From positions 1 through 64,000 of the forward strand of contig BJGT01000001.1 of assembly GCA_014190675.1 (NCBI GenBank): a DNA stretch of 64,000 bases. The letters run 5' to 3'. The notes beneath the pieces were generated by a model. The model saw only the letters and a list, made by a program, of their open reading frames with translations, was not told the origin of the DNA and did not search any database. Source of the DNA: Comamonadaceae bacterium (lineage in GTDB: Bacteria; Pseudomonadota; Gammaproteobacteria; Burkholderiales; Burkholderiaceae_C). Of this stretch, positions 27,493 through 39,341 are shown piece after piece (position 1 is the first letter of the stretch; every line of letters begins with the position of its first letter). Position numbers and translations under genes: made by a program.

Positions 27493-29292
27493 TTACAAAT
27501 CTTCCGAGCCAAGCAACATTTCGGTAATGCCCATGCCCGCCTTGACCATGGGGTACACGTTCTCTGTTGGGTCGGTTCGAAAATCCATGAAAACGGTGCG
27601 GTCTTTAAGCTTACGCGCCTCGCGCAGGGCAGGCTCCACGTCTTGCGGCTTTTCGATCAGCATGCCGACATGGCCATAGGCCTCTGCGAGCTTCACAAAA
27701 TTCGGCAACGCATCCATATAACTGTGGCTATAGCGGCCTTCATAATCAATTTCTTGCCATTGCCGCACCATGCCCAGGTAGCGGTTGTTCAAGGACACGA
27801 TCTTTATTGGCGTGTTGTACTGCAAACAGGTGGAGAGTTCCTGGATGCACATCTGCACCGAGCCCTCCCCAGTGATGCAAAACACCTCGGCTTGCGGTTT
27901 GGCCAACTTGATGCCCATGGCATAGGGAATCCCCACGCCCATGGTGCCTAGGCCGCCCGAGTTGATCCAGCGCCGGGGCTGATCGAAGCGGTAGTACTGT
28001 GCGGCCCACATTTGGTGCTGGCCGACGTCCGAGGTGATGTAGGCCTCAACATCTTTGGTCATGTCCCAGAGCGTTTGCACCACATGCTGTGGTTTGACAA
28101 CATCGCCGCTGCCAGGGTCATACTTCAGGCAATCGCGCTGGCGCCAGCCCTCGATGGTGGTCCACCAAGCCGCTAGTGCATCGCTCTCGGCCCTGGTGCT
28201 GCTTTCTTTGATCATGGCAATCATTTCGGCGAGCACATCTTTGACATCGCCGACGATCGGTATGTCGACCTTCACCCGCTTGGAAATGCTGGAGGGGTCG
28301 ATGTCGATGTGAATAATTTTTCGCTCGTTTTGAGCGAAATGCTTGGGATTGCCGATCACCCGATCGTCAAAACGCGCGCCCACAGCAAGCAAAACATCGC
28401 AGTGTTGCATGGCATTGTTCGCTTCTACGGTGCCGTGCATGCCCAACATGCCCAAAAACTTACGGTCGCTCGCCGGGTAGGCACCCAAGCCCATCAGGGT
28501 GTTGGTGCAGGGGTAGCCGAGCATGTCAACGAGGGTTCGCAATTCGGCCGAGGCATTGCTCAACAAAACACCGCCGCCGGTGTAGATGTATGGGCGCTTG
28601 GCTGTAAGCAACAGTTGCAGCGCCTTGCGAATCTGCCCACCATGGCCCTTGCGGACCGGGTTGTAGGAACGCATTTCAATGGTCTCAGGCTGACCGGCAT
28701 ACGGTGTCTTTTTAAACGACACATCCTTCGGGATATCCACCACAACCGGACCGGGGCGGCCGCTGCGCGCGATATGAAAAGCTTTTTTCATGATGCTGGC
28801 CATGTCGCGCACGTCTTTGACCAAAAAATTATGCTTGACTATCGGGCGCGTGATGCCCACTGTGTCGCACTCCTGAAAAGCATCTAGGCCGATGGCATGG
28901 GTGGGCACCTGACCGGTCAAAATCACCATCGGAATGCTGTCCATATAGGCGGTGGCGATGCCGGTGACCGCATTGGTCACGCCTGGACCGGATGTCACGA
29001 GGGCAACGCCAACATCTCCGGTCGCCCTGGCGTAGCCGTCAGCTGCATGCACGGCGGCCTGTTCATGGCGAACCAGCACATGTTGAATGGTGTCTTGCTT
29101 GTAAAAAGCGTCATAAATGTGCAGCACTGCGCCGCCCGGGTAGCCCCAGACGAATTTGACGCCTTCCGCCTGCAGGGCCCTGACCAGAATCTCTGCGCCC
29201 CGTAACTCGGGCACGACAGTGCCAGTTGATACTGGTTGGTTGGCAGCACTCGCCAACGCAGCCGAAGCGATTTCAGCTTTTGAAATTTCCAT
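27493..29292 (-). CDS. ilvI: Acetolactate synthase large (catalytic) subunit
   Basis: This thiamine-diphosphate enzyme makes acetolactate or acetohydroxybutyrate from pyruvate. It has 599 residues. The N-terminal PYR domain has the catalytic Glu in VRHEQAAVHAADGYAR, preceded by WGYPGGAVLHIYDAF. The central FAD-binding domain is present, and the C-terminal PP domain has the ThDP motif GEGSVQMCIQELSTC and LNNRYLGMVRQWQE. The N-terminal ~25 residues are a low-complexity extension. It is the first gene of the ilvIHC-pssA-leuA run. No attenuator with Ile/Val/Leu codons was found upstream. Confidence 0.97.
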   Translation of the reverse strand: MEISKAEIASAALASAANQPVSTGTVVPELRGAEILVRALQAEGVKFVWGYPGGAVLHIYDAFYKQDTIQHVLVRHEQAAVHAADGYARATGDVGVALVTSGPGVTNAVTGIATAYMDSIPMVILTGQVPTHAIGLDAFQECDTVGITRPIVKHNFLVKDVRDMASIMKKAFHIARSGRPGPVVVDIPKDVSFKKTPYAGQPETIEMRSYNPVRKGHGGQIRKALQLLLTAKRPYIYTGGGVLLSNASAELRTLVDMLGYPCTNTLMGLGAYPASDRKFLGMLGMHGTVEANNAMQHCDVLLAVGARFDDRVIGNPKHFAQNERKIIHIDIDPSSISKRVKVDIPIVGDVKDVLAEMIAMIKESSTRAESDALAAWWTTIEGWRQRDCLKYDPGSGDVVKPQHVVQTLWDMTKDVEAYITSDVGQHQMWAAQYYRFDQPRRWINSGGLGTMGVGIPYAMGIKLAKPQAEVFCITGEGSVQMCIQELSTCLQYNTPIKIVSLNNRYLGMVRQWQEIDYEGRYSHSYMDALPNFVKLAEAYGHVGMLIEKPQDVEPALREARKLKDRTVFMDFRTDPTENVYPMVKAGMGITEMLLGSEDL

Positions 29293-29584
29293 GATGAACC
29301 TTTGTGAATTTCTCTAACGAAAAACCTTGGGTGCTCCTTTGATGACCCTTGTGAGGCCTCCTCGGAACTTGAGGCCAAAACCATAGACGCAGCGAATAAT
29401 GCGTCGGGCCTTGACCCTTTTGCCGTTTAATTTGCAGACCTCATTATCACACTGCAAAATTCCGCCCAGCTGACCGACTTCAGATTCGCGGCCCCGATGT
29501 CATAATTATCGAGGCTCATGCGCCGGATTTAGGCCTCCGAGCGAGTTCAGCCCGGGCACTACTGCACACGCACCACAACTCCTT

Positions 29585-30154
29585 TTGGCTACCGAACAAG
29601 AACTCACTGAATTCCTTAAGAGCGTTGAGAAACGGGCCTTCAAACGCTCTGTCTACCATGTTCGCAATGAGGAATCAGCCCTCGATATCGTGCAAGAAAG
29701 CATGATGAAGTTGGCCGAGCACTACGGCCATAAACCTGCTGCCGAGTTGCCTATGCTGTTTCAGCGCATACTGTCCAACTGCACGCTGGACTGGTTCCGA
29801 AGGCAAAAATCCAGAAGCCGAATTTTTTCAAACTTCAGCGATTTCCAACCCGCTACTGATGACGATGATGACTTTGACCTGCTTGCGATCCTGCCGGCAA
29901 CCCAAGAATTGCAGTTTGTCGAGAGCACTCAGAGTGCCGCCGAGCGCAGCCAAACCCTGTTGGCGATCGAAATCGAGATCGCAGCCCTGCCCGGGCGTCA
30001 ACGAGAAGCCTTTCTGTTGCGTTACTGGGAAGAACTTGACACCGCTGAAACCGCGGCGGCAATGGGTTGTTCGGAGGGCAGTGTCAAAACACATTGCTAC
30101 CGGGCGATTCAGGCTTTAGCAAACGCGCTGCGGGCAAAAGGCACTACACCATGA
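29585..30154 (+). CDS. ECF-like RNA polymerase sigma factor
   Basis: A 189-residue sigma-70 family protein. Region 2 includes FKRSVYHVRNEESALDIVQE and MLFQRILSNCTLDWFRRQKS. Region 4 has the helix-turn-helix LDTAETAAAMGCSEGSVKTH. An acidic linker with five Asp in a row (TDDDDDFD) sits between. The start is a TTG at 29585; no ATG fits and the ribosome-binding site is weak, so the exact start is uncertain. The stop overlaps the DUF3619 ATG (ATGA), implying coupled translation. The partner may act as an anti-sigma factor. The controlled promoters are not known. Confidence 0.88.
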   Translation: MATEQELTEFLKSVEKRAFKRSVYHVRNEESALDIVQESMMKLAEHYGHKPAAELPMLFQRILSNCTLDWFRRQKSRSRIFSNFSDFQPATDDDDDFDLLAILPATQELQFVESTQSAAERSQTLLAIEIEIAALPGRQREAFLLRYWEELDTAETAAAMGCSEGSVKTHCYRAIQALANALRAKGTTP

Positions 30155-30588
30155 CAAATTCAATCGATGACCAAAACCTGCTGGCAGCTGATCGCTTTGC
30201 CTTCAGAATCGCCAGCAGCCTGTCCGCAGGTTCGAATGACTTGCCGTACGAAGTCACGGAACGTCTGCGCGCGGCTCGGGTGCGGGCGGTGGCGCGGCGC
30301 AAAGGTGCGGCAGCCCAGCCGCAACTGGCCAGCCAAGGCGGGGGGGCACTGGGCTTGGTGATGCTGGGCTGGCGGGGCAGCCCGCTTTGGGGGCAAATCA
30401 TCGGCGCAGCGGCCTTGGCGGTGCTGGCGGCGGGACTGTTTGTGATTGATGGCGTGCAGAGCGAGCAACGAGCCCAAGAGTTGGCAGAAATTGATGCTGC
30501 CATATTGATCGACGATCTCCCACCCTCGGCCTACACGGATCCGGGCTTCGCCCACTTCGTCAAACTCAATATGGGTCCCCGGCCCTAA
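30151..30588 (+). CDS. DUF3619 membrane protein (possible anti-sigma factor)
   Basis: A 145-residue protein with one transmembrane helix near residues 88-108 (GQIIGAAALAVLAAGLFVID), a basic N-terminal cytoplasmic part (RVRAVARRKG) and a short acidic periplasmic end. It matches DUF3619, a family found next to this sigma factor in Burkholderiales. The ATG overlaps the sigma stop by 4 bp. The arrangement and single membrane span fit a membrane anti-sigma factor, but no such activity is shown by sequence. The DUF3106 gene begins 8 bp downstream. Confidence 0.78.
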   Translation: MTNSIDDQNLLAADRFAFRIASSLSAGSNDLPYEVTERLRAARVRAVARRKGAAAQPQLASQGGGALGLVMLGWRGSPLWGQIIGAAALAVLAAGLFVIDGVQSEQRAQELAEIDAAILIDDLPPSAYTDPGFAHFVKLNMGPRP

Positions 30589-30596
30589 AAACCCCA

Positions 30597-31325
30597 ATGC
30601 AAAGGCCAGTTGTCCTCCATTTATTCGGCTGGCTGCGGCTGGCGCTTTGGCGTGGGGCCGCAGTGGCCGTGACGGCTGTGTGTTGCTCGATGCCGGCAGC
30701 ATTTGCCGCTGTTGATTTCGCGGGCAATGCCGCCATACCAGTGACGGGGGCGCCACCCGGCCCTGCGCTTGGTGCTGGGCCAGGGGCCAAAGCTCCGGTG
30801 ACAAAACCAGTGTCGAAACCACTGTGGCAAGAACTGACAGCCGAGCAACAGCTCTCTCTAAAACCCTTGGCTGCCCAGTGGAACACCCTGGGGCAGACGC
30901 AAAAGCGCAAATGGATCGCCATCGCCACCGGCTACCCAAGGTTGGCGCCCTTGGAACAGGCCAAAATGCACAACCGCATGACAGATTGGGTGGGGCTCAG
31001 CTCAAGCCAACGCGCCCAGGCCAGGCTAAATTTCGAAGAATCAAAAAAAATGTCGCCTGACGAAAAAAACGCCAACTGGCAGGCCTACCTGGCTTTACCG
31101 GCCGAAGAAAAGAAAAGATTGTCAGCTGGTGCCGCAAGCAAACCGCCCGGTGTGGCGGCCACAAGCAAACCAGTTCAGGCACAAAAGCTCGCCGTGGTAC
31201 CAACCAGACCGGCCAGCGCCAAGCAGGGGCCAAAAATGGCCGCCATCCAGCCCTCAGTTGATCAAAACACTCTGCTGCCGGGCTCACCGCCTGGCACTGA
31301 GGCAGTAGGTGCCGAGAAAAATTGA
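30597..31325 (+). CDS. DUF3106 periplasmic protein
   Basis: A 242-residue secreted protein. It has a signal peptide (to about residue 37, ending AAFA), then a Pro/Gly/Ala linker. The DUF3106 core follows, with regularly spaced Trp residues: PLWQELTAEQQLSLKPLAAQ, KRKWIAIATGYPRL and RMTDWVGLSSSQRAQARLNF. The C-terminal third is a Pro/Ala/Lys-rich low-complexity tail. The repeats of ~40 residues resemble zinc-resistance/Spy-like helical proteins, but function is unknown. It is in the same run as the sigma factor and DUF3619. Confidence 0.75.
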   Translation: MQRPVVLHLFGWLRLALWRGAAVAVTAVCCSMPAAFAAVDFAGNAAIPVTGAPPGPALGAGPGAKAPVTKPVSKPLWQELTAEQQLSLKPLAAQWNTLGQTQKRKWIAIATGYPRLAPLEQAKMHNRMTDWVGLSSSQRAQARLNFEESKKMSPDEKNANWQAYLALPAEEKKRLSAGAASKPPGVAATSKPVQAQKLAVVPTRPASAKQGPKMAAIQPSVDQNTLLPGSPPGTEAVGAEKN

Positions 31326-31832
31326 TTCTGCGAGCGCTGCTTTCGTGACCACGCCTAGTCTTTGGCGCCGAATGGCCTGCTGGGCTTATGAAGGCATGCT
31401 GCTGTTTGGCGTTTTGTTCATTGCCGGCTACCTGTTTGGTACCTTGACGCAAACCCGCAATGCCATGGACAACCGGCATGGGCTGCAGGCATTTTTGTTC
31501 TTGGTTTTCGGTATTTACTTTGTCTGGCTCTGGTCCAAGGGGCAGACCCTGGCCATGAAAACCTGGAACATACGGCTTGTCGATGTCCAAGGCCGCCCGG
31601 TATCTCAGGCCCGGGCCCTGCTGCGCTACCTACTGAGCTGGATTTGGCTGCTGCCGAGTTTGAGCCTGGTGTGGCTTTTGGGCCTGCCCGCCGCTGGGCT
31701 CGTTGCATTGGTGCTTGGCTGGGTCGCAATATATGCCACGCTGAGCCGGTTTCATCCGCAGCGACAGTTTTGGCACGACGCCCTCGCCGGAACTCGGCTG
31801 ATTTCCAGCCCTGCAAAAAATCCGCAAACCGC

Positions 31833-31836
<4 letters not shown>
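31309..31836 (+). CDS. RDD-family membrane protein
   Basis: A 175-residue polytopic protein of the RDD family. The N-terminal helix has the family Arg-Met pair (WRRMACWAYEGMLLFGVLF), and later helices are GLQAFLFLVFGIYFVWLW and LLSWIWLLPSLSLVWLLGL. A QTLAMKTWNIRLVDVQGRPV strand motif lies between helices, as usual for RDD. The GTG start at 31309 overlaps the DUF3106 gene by 17 bp; GTG 31345 is an alternative. Its stop overlaps the LOG gene (ATGA). Role unknown; transport or stress has been proposed for some members. Confidence 0.82.
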
Positions 31837-34444
<2,608 letters not shown>

Positions 34445-34446
<2 letters not shown>

Positions 34447-35650
34447 GAAACGTCACAATGCAGGGTTTGAGGAGGCCGTGAAGATCGAAGCAAATGATTA
34501 TGTCATTCGGGTGGTGCAATCCCCTGCAGAACTCGATGCTGTCCAGTGGAACAGCCTGTTGGCGCAGCAGGACGAGCCCACGCCTTTCATGCGCCACGAG
34601 TACCTGGCGGCCCTGCATCACAGTGGCTGCGCCCAGCCCGGCACAGGCTGGGCACCGCATTTCATGCTGATGCAGCGGGGCAAGCAGTTGCTCGGTGCCT
34701 GCGCCATCTACCGCAAGGTGCACTCCCAGGGTGAATACGTGTTTGATTGGTCCTGGGCCAATGCTTACGCTCAGCACGGCCTGGCTTACTATCCCAAGGC
34801 GCTGGTGGCCGTACCATTCACGCCGGTGCCGGGCAGCCGATTGCTGGCGCACAACAGCGCCCAACGCGTGGCGCTGGCTCAAGCCCTTGTCGCCTGGTGC
34901 AAAACTGAGCAGCTGTCATCTCTTCATCTTTTGTTCTCCAGCCGGCAAGACATCGAAGCCTGTGAACAGGCCGGCCTGATGCTGCGGCACACGGTTCAGT
35001 TCCACTGGAACAACACTCAGCCCGGCTATGCAGATTTCGAGGCTTTTTTGACTACTCTGGCGCAAGACAAACGCAAAAAAATCAAGCAAGAACGCCGCAA
35101 GGTCGCGGATGCAGGGGTAGTTTTTCGCTGCGTGTACGGCCAGCAGATCACGGCTGCCGACTGGGAATTTTTTTACCAATGCTATGAGCGCACCTACCTC
35201 GAACATGGCAACGCACCCTACTTGAACCGAGAATTTTTCCAGCGCATGGCCATGGAACTGCCCGAACATTGGCTGCTGTTTGTGGCGCAACGCCAAGGCA
35301 GACCAATTGCCAGCAGCTTGATTGCCTTGAACCCAGGCAGCTTGGTTGCCTACGGTCGCTACTGGGGTGCGCTAGAGCGGGTCGACTGCCTGCACTTTGA
35401 AGCCTGTTACTACCAGCCCCTGCAATGGTGCATTGAACAGGGCTACCGCCGCTTTGAAGGCGGTGCGCAGGGGGAGCACAAGCTCGCCCGGGCCTTGCTA
35501 CCGGTCAAAGCCAGCAGCGCCCATTGGCTGGCCCACCCGGCTTTCTCAGACGCTGTGGCAAATTTTTTGGAGCGCGAGGGCGATGGTATCGGGGAATACT
35601 TGGAGGACCTCAAGCAACGCAGCCCATTGCGCAAACTTCCGGCACCGTAG
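34445..35650 (+). CDS. FemAB-like GNAT acyltransferase (DUF482 type)
   Basis: A 401-residue cytoplasmic protein of the PF04339 (DUF482) group within the GNAT/FemAB fold. Diagnostic segments are EPTPFMRHEYLAALHHSGCA, GEYVFDWSWANAYAQHGLAY and YPKALVAVPFTPVPGSRLL. Near the end, YRRFEGGAQGEHKLARAL closes the acyltransferase domain. The family is thought to act on peptidoglycan precursors or other amines, but no substrate is proven. The start is uncertain: ATG 34445, GTG 34478 or TTG 34436. It is divergent from nadE with the starts overlapping. Confidence 0.82.
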
Positions 35651-35692
35651 CAGGCAAACGCCAGTGGCAGCCAAGGACGGTCAATGGGGAGC

Positions 35693-36229
35693 TCAGGCCC
35701 TGGACTGATGGTACTTGGCGATACCGTCCAAGATTTCCTGTCGCGCCGACTCAGGCCCCTCCCAGCCCAGTATCTTGACCCACTTGCCTTCTTCGAGGTC
35801 TTTGTAGTGCTCAAAAAAATGGGCAATGGTTTTTAAGCGCAGCGGGTTCATATCGCTGGGCTTTTGCCAGTGGGTGTAGATCGAGAGGATTTTGTCCGTC
35901 GGCACGGCCAGTATTTTTCCGTCCTCACCGGCCTCATCCTGCATTTTCAAAATACCGATGGCCCGGCAAGTCACCACCACGCCCGGAATCAAGGGCACCG
36001 GCGTGACCACCAGCACATCGACCGGGTCACCATCGCCAGAAATGGTCTTGGGCACATACCCGTAATTGGTCGGGTAGTGCATGGAGGTGCTCATGAAGCG
36101 GTCTACAAAAATAGCGCCGGTGGCCTTGTCAACCTCGTACTTGACGGGGTCGGCATTCATCGGGATTTCAATGATCACATTGAAGGCATCGGGAGCGTAT
36201 TTTCCGGGTGTGACATTGTCCAGGGACAT
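35693..36229 (-). CDS. ppa: Inorganic pyrophosphatase (soluble, family I)
   Basis: Ppa hydrolyses pyrophosphate to two phosphates and drives biosynthetic reactions. It has 178 residues from the ATG at 36229. The metal-binding signature is [11 protein letters not shown], and the substrate-binding Lys/Tyr residues are in PVKYEVDK and [12 protein letters not shown]. The upstream extension of the open frame is not family-like and is rejected. It is divergent from the membrane pyrophosphatase, 229 bp apart. Confidence 0.97.
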   Translation of the reverse strand: MSLDNVTPGKYAPDAFNVIIEIPMNADPVKYEVDKATGAIFVDRFMSTSMHYPTNYGYVPKTISGDGDPVDVLVVTPVPLIPGVVVTCRAIGILKMQDEAGEDGKILAVPTDKILSIYTHWQKPSDMNPLRLKTIAHFFEHYKDLEEGKWVKILGWEGPESARQEILDGIAKYHQSRA

Positions 36230-36458
36230 GGGTGGGAGCTTCGGTTTGGTTTGAGTAGTTGAGGCGGTTGGGCTTAGCGAGATTTTACCGGCTCGCGCCC
36301 TGCACAGCTCAGAAATGCACGTGATTTCAAGGTACAGTCCGGCGGTTGGCCAATCGCTGACAGGTGCGATCCAGTGCCTGTGCCACGGCGAGGAAGCAAC
36401 GCAGCGGTGGAGCCGATTGCGTGGCGCCACCTTCAGCGATGCATAAGGAGAATGAACT
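36230..36458. other. Divergent intergenic region between ppa and hppA
   Basis: About 229 bp with promoters for both pyrophosphatase genes expected. Several GC-rich stem-forming stretches are seen near 36360-36430, for example CAGG-CCTG and GGCGCC. No known riboswitch pattern was recognised. AAGGAG lies 8 bases before the hppA ATG. Confidence 0.4.
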
Positions 36459-38528
36459 ATGACAGGTAACTCGGCGCTGATTTTGGCGATCGTTTGTGGA
36501 TTGATTGCCGTGGCTTACGGCGTTTGGGCTCGCAGCTGGATTCTTTCCCAGGACGCGGGCAATGCGAGGATGCAGGAAATTGCTGCAGCCATTCAAACCG
36601 GCGCTGCCGCTTATTTGGCGCGCCAATACAAAACCATCGCCATGGTGGGCATTGTTCTGACCATCTTGATCGGTCTGTTTTTGGATGGCCTCAGCGCTAT
36701 TGGCTTTGTTGTTGGTGCAGTGCTGTCTGGTGCCTGCGGGTTCATCGGTATGAACGTGTCTGTGAAGGCTAATGTGCGCACTGCGCAGGCCGCCACACGG
36801 GGCATCGGCCCGGCCTTGGACGTGGCTTTTCGGGGCGGCGCCATCACCGGTATGCTGGTGGTCGGACTAGGACTGCTGGGCGTCACGGTCTTTTACTGGT
36901 TTTTGATAGGCAACGGCAACCTCACGCCGGATAAAAATCTCGCCAAGCTGCTCAACCCCCTGATCGGTTTTGCCTTCGGCTCGTCACTGATTTCCATCTT
37001 TGCCCGGCTCGGCGGCGGCATTTTCACCAAAGGCGCAGACGTGGGTGCTGACCTTGTGGGCAAAGTCGAGGCCGGCATTCCCGAAGACGATCCCCGCAAT
37101 CCGGCCGTGATTGCCGACAATGTCGGCGACAACGTGGGCGACTGCGCTGGCATGGCCGCCGACCTGTTCGAAACCTATGCGGTAACCCTGATTGCCACCA
37201 TGGTGCTGGGCGCTTTGCTGATCACCAACGCTGGCACGAGCGCGGTGGTCTATCCGCTGGCCCTGGGCGCTGTGTCTATCGTGGCCTCCATCATTGGCTG
37301 CTTTTTTGTTCGGGCCACACCCGGCATGAAAAACGTCATGCCCGCCCTCTACAAGGGCTTGGCAGTGGCTGGTGGCCTGTCCTTGGTGGCGTTTTTCTTT
37401 GTCACCCAATGGTTGATGCCAGACAACGCGATTTCCGCCACCGGCAGCCAGATGAAACTGTTTGGCGCTTGCGCCGTCGGGCTGGCCTTGACCGCGGTGC
37501 TGGTCTGGATCACCGAGTACTACACCGGCACACAGTACGCCCCGGTCCAGCATATCGCGCAGGCATCCACCACCGGCCATGGAACCAACATCATTGCAGG
37601 GCTGGGCGTGTCGATGCGCTCAACCGCCTGGCCGGTGCTGTTTGTGTGCCTTGCAATCTGGACCTCCCACGCCCTGGCAGGCCTGTATGGCATCGCGATT
37701 GCTGCGACCTCCATGCTCAGCATGGCCGGCATTGTGGTGGCTCTGGACGCCTACGGACCGATCACCGACAACGCCGGCGGCATTGCAGAAATGGCCGAGT
37801 TGCCGGCCAGTGTGCGCGAAATCACCGATCCGCTAGACGCCGTGGGCAACACCACCAAGGCTGTGACCAAAGGCTACGCCATTGGTTCGGCCGGTCTGGC
37901 CGCGCTGGTTTTGTTTGCCGACTACACCCACAAGCTGGAGAGTTACGGCCGGGTCATCAGCTTTGACCTGAGCAACCCGATGGTCATCATTGGGCTCTTT
38001 ATTGGCGGGCTTATTCCTTACCTGTTTGGCGCCATGGCGATGGAGGCGGTAGGCCGCGCGGCGGGCGCGGTGGTCGTTGAGGTAAGGCGCCAGTTTCGCG
38101 AAATCAAGGGCATCATGGACGGTACCGGCAAGCCCGAATACGACACGGCTGTTGACATGCTGACCACGGCTGCAATCAAAGAGATGATGATTCCATCCCT
38201 GCTGCCAGTGGTCGCACCGATTGTGGTGGGTCTGGTACTCGGGCCGGCAGCCTTGGGCGGTCTGCTGATGGGTACCATCGTGACCGGTTTGTTCGTAGCG
38301 ATATCGATGTGTACCGGCGGCGGCGCCTGGGATAACGCCAAAAAATACATCGAAGATGGTCATCATGGCGGCAAAGGTTCTGAAACCCACAAGGCAGCCG
38401 TCACCGGCGATACAGTGGGTGATCCCTACAAAGACACTGCCGGGCCGGCCATCAACCCGCTGATCAAGATCATCAACATTGTGGCGCTGTTGATCGTGCC
38501 GGTGATGATGAAAATTCACGGAGGCTGA
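36459..38528 (+). CDS. hppA: Membrane-bound proton-pumping pyrophosphatase
   Basis: HppA couples pyrophosphate hydrolysis to ion pumping across the inner membrane. It has 689 residues and about 16 helices. The substrate motif is [20 protein letters not shown] then [19 protein letters not shown]. The segment [17 protein letters not shown] has Lys after GNTT, the feature of potassium-independent enzymes (potassium-dependent ones have Ala). The acidic TM residues that set ion choice were not examined in detail, but H+ is usual for this subfamily. It is preceded by AAGGAG and followed by a terminator at 38550. Confidence 0.95.
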   Translation: MTGNSALILAIVCGLIAVAYGVWARSWILSQDAGNARMQEIAAAIQTGAAAYLARQYKTIAMVGIVLTILIGLFLDGLSAIGFVVGAVLSGACGFIGMNVSVKANVRTAQAATRGIGPALDVAFRGGAITGMLVVGLGLLGVTVFYWFLIGNGNLTPDKNLAKLLNPLIGFAFGSSLISIFARLGGGIFTKGADVGADLVGKVEAGIPEDDPRNPAVIADNVGDNVGDCAGMAADLFETYAVTLIATMVLGALLITNAGTSAVVYPLALGAVSIVASIIGCFFVRATPGMKNVMPALYKGLAVAGGLSLVAFFFVTQWLMPDNAISATGSQMKLFGACAVGLALTAVLVWITEYYTGTQYAPVQHIAQASTTGHGTNIIAGLGVSMRSTAWPVLFVCLAIWTSHALAGLYGIAIAATSMLSMAGIVVALDAYGPITDNAGGIAEMAELPASVREITDPLDAVGNTTKAVTKGYAIGSAGLAALVLFADYTHKLESYGRVISFDLSNPMVIIGLFIGGLIPYLFGAMAMEAVGRAAGAVVVEVRRQFREIKGIMDGTGKPEYDTAVDMLTTAAIKEMMIPSLLPVVAPIVVGLVLGPAALGGLLMGTIVTGLFVAISMCTGGGAWDNAKKYIEDGHHGGKGSETHKAAVTGDTVGDPYKDTAGPAINPLIKIINIVALLIVPVMMKIHGG

Positions 38529-38549
38529 CCGACACCACAGGCGCAGAGA

Positions 38550-38572
38550 GGCCCGCGAAAGCGGGCTTTTTT
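38550..38572. terminator. Terminator between hppA and the tetR-type gene
   Basis: GCCCGC-GAAA-GCGGGC forms a 6-bp stem with a GAAA tetraloop, followed by TTTTTT on the plus strand. It lies 22 bp after hppA and separates it from the convergent TetR gene. Confidence 0.85.
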
Positions 38573-38596
38573 ATGCTGTTTTGCTAAGCCAAAGGT

Positions 38597-39208
38597 TCAA
38601 ACAACTGCTGGCACAGCCGCCCCGGGGCTGACGATGACAGCGCGAATCAGGGCGGCCGCAGTGACAGCGATGTGCGGCAGATGGGCCATCCTGTCCTGCT
38701 CGATGGCTACCAAAATCAGTTCATTGACGCCGCCCACCACCGACATCGCCAGCTCAGGCGTGAGCAGGGTCGCCTGCAGCGGGCTGTTGATGACAGCGAG
38801 CATGAAGTCGGCAATCTCCTGGTTCACCCGCCGACGCGCAGCCAGACCGGCTAAACCCAGACCCAGGATTTCAATGTACAGGGTACGCAACAGCACCGGG
38901 TCGCTGGCCAGAAACTCAAGATAGGCTTTGAGCGCCAGTTCGACCTGGGTTTGCCAATCACGTGACGGATCGAGCGCTGAGCGCAAGACGGCTATAGCGC
39001 CGTGTCCGGCAGCCTCGTAGAGGGCAATCAGGCAGTCAGCACGGCTGTCAAAGTGCTCATAAAAAGTACGCCGTGACACCCCCGCCTGAGCCACGATGTC
39101 TGCAACCGTGCTGGCCGCGTAGCCCTTCATACCAACGCTTTTAGCCATACCCTCAAGCAAGCGCTGACGGTGGGCCTGGGCCTCAGGCGCTGCCTGGTCT
39201 TGCTGCAT
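38597..39208 (-). CDS. TetR-family transcriptional regulator
   Basis: A 203-residue repressor-type protein. The N-terminal helix-turn-helix is STVADIVAQAGVSRRTFYEH, preceded by the dimer-supporting AHRQRLLEGMAKSVGMKGYA. The C-terminal ligand domain is helical and not ligand-specific from sequence. It is divergent from the PF10118 gene. Two palindromes built on GTAC (39258-39277 and 39305-39320) lie in the 133-bp intergenic region and are plausible operators for autoregulation and control of the divergent operon. Confidence 0.9.
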   Translation of the reverse strand: MQQDQAAPEAQAHRQRLLEGMAKSVGMKGYAASTVADIVAQAGVSRRTFYEHFDSRADCLIALYEAAGHGAIAVLRSALDPSRDWQTQVELALKAYLEFLASDPVLLRTLYIEILGLGLAGLAARRRVNQEIADFMLAVINSPLQATLLTPELAMSVVGGVNELILVAIEQDRMAHLPHIAVTAAALIRAVIVSPGAAVPAVV

Positions 39209-39257
39209 GGCTGCTAGCGCTCCTCTTGTAAATTATTTCGAACTGGCGGGCTACTGC

Positions 39258-39277
39258 GTGGTACTTGACAGTACCAC
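39258..39277. promoter_or_regulatory. Palindrome 1, candidate TetR operator
   Basis: GTGGTAC-TTGACA-GTACCAC has perfect 7-bp arms around a 6-bp centre. The centre itself reads TTGACA, a -35 hexamer on the plus strand, so binding here would cover a promoter element. Confidence 0.6.
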
Positions 39278-39304
39278 AACATTTGGGCACACTCCGAGCA
39301 TTTT

Positions 39305-39320
39305 GGTACGCGTTCGTACC
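39305..39320. promoter_or_regulatory. Palindrome 2, candidate TetR operator
   Basis: GGTACG-CGTT-CGTACC has perfect 6-bp arms. It shares the GGTAC/GTACC core with palindrome 1, and it lies 22 bp upstream of the PF10118 start codon. Confidence 0.6.
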
Positions 39321-39341
39321 GAATTCACTTGAAAGTCCTGT

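Noticed and set aside
29293..29480. Branched-chain attenuator upstream of ilvI
   Set aside because: No leader peptide rich in Ile, Val or Leu codons and no terminator with a T-tract were found.
36327..36458. Riboswitch in the hppA leader
   Set aside because: Stem-forming stretches exist but no known aptamer consensus, including fluoride, could be matched.
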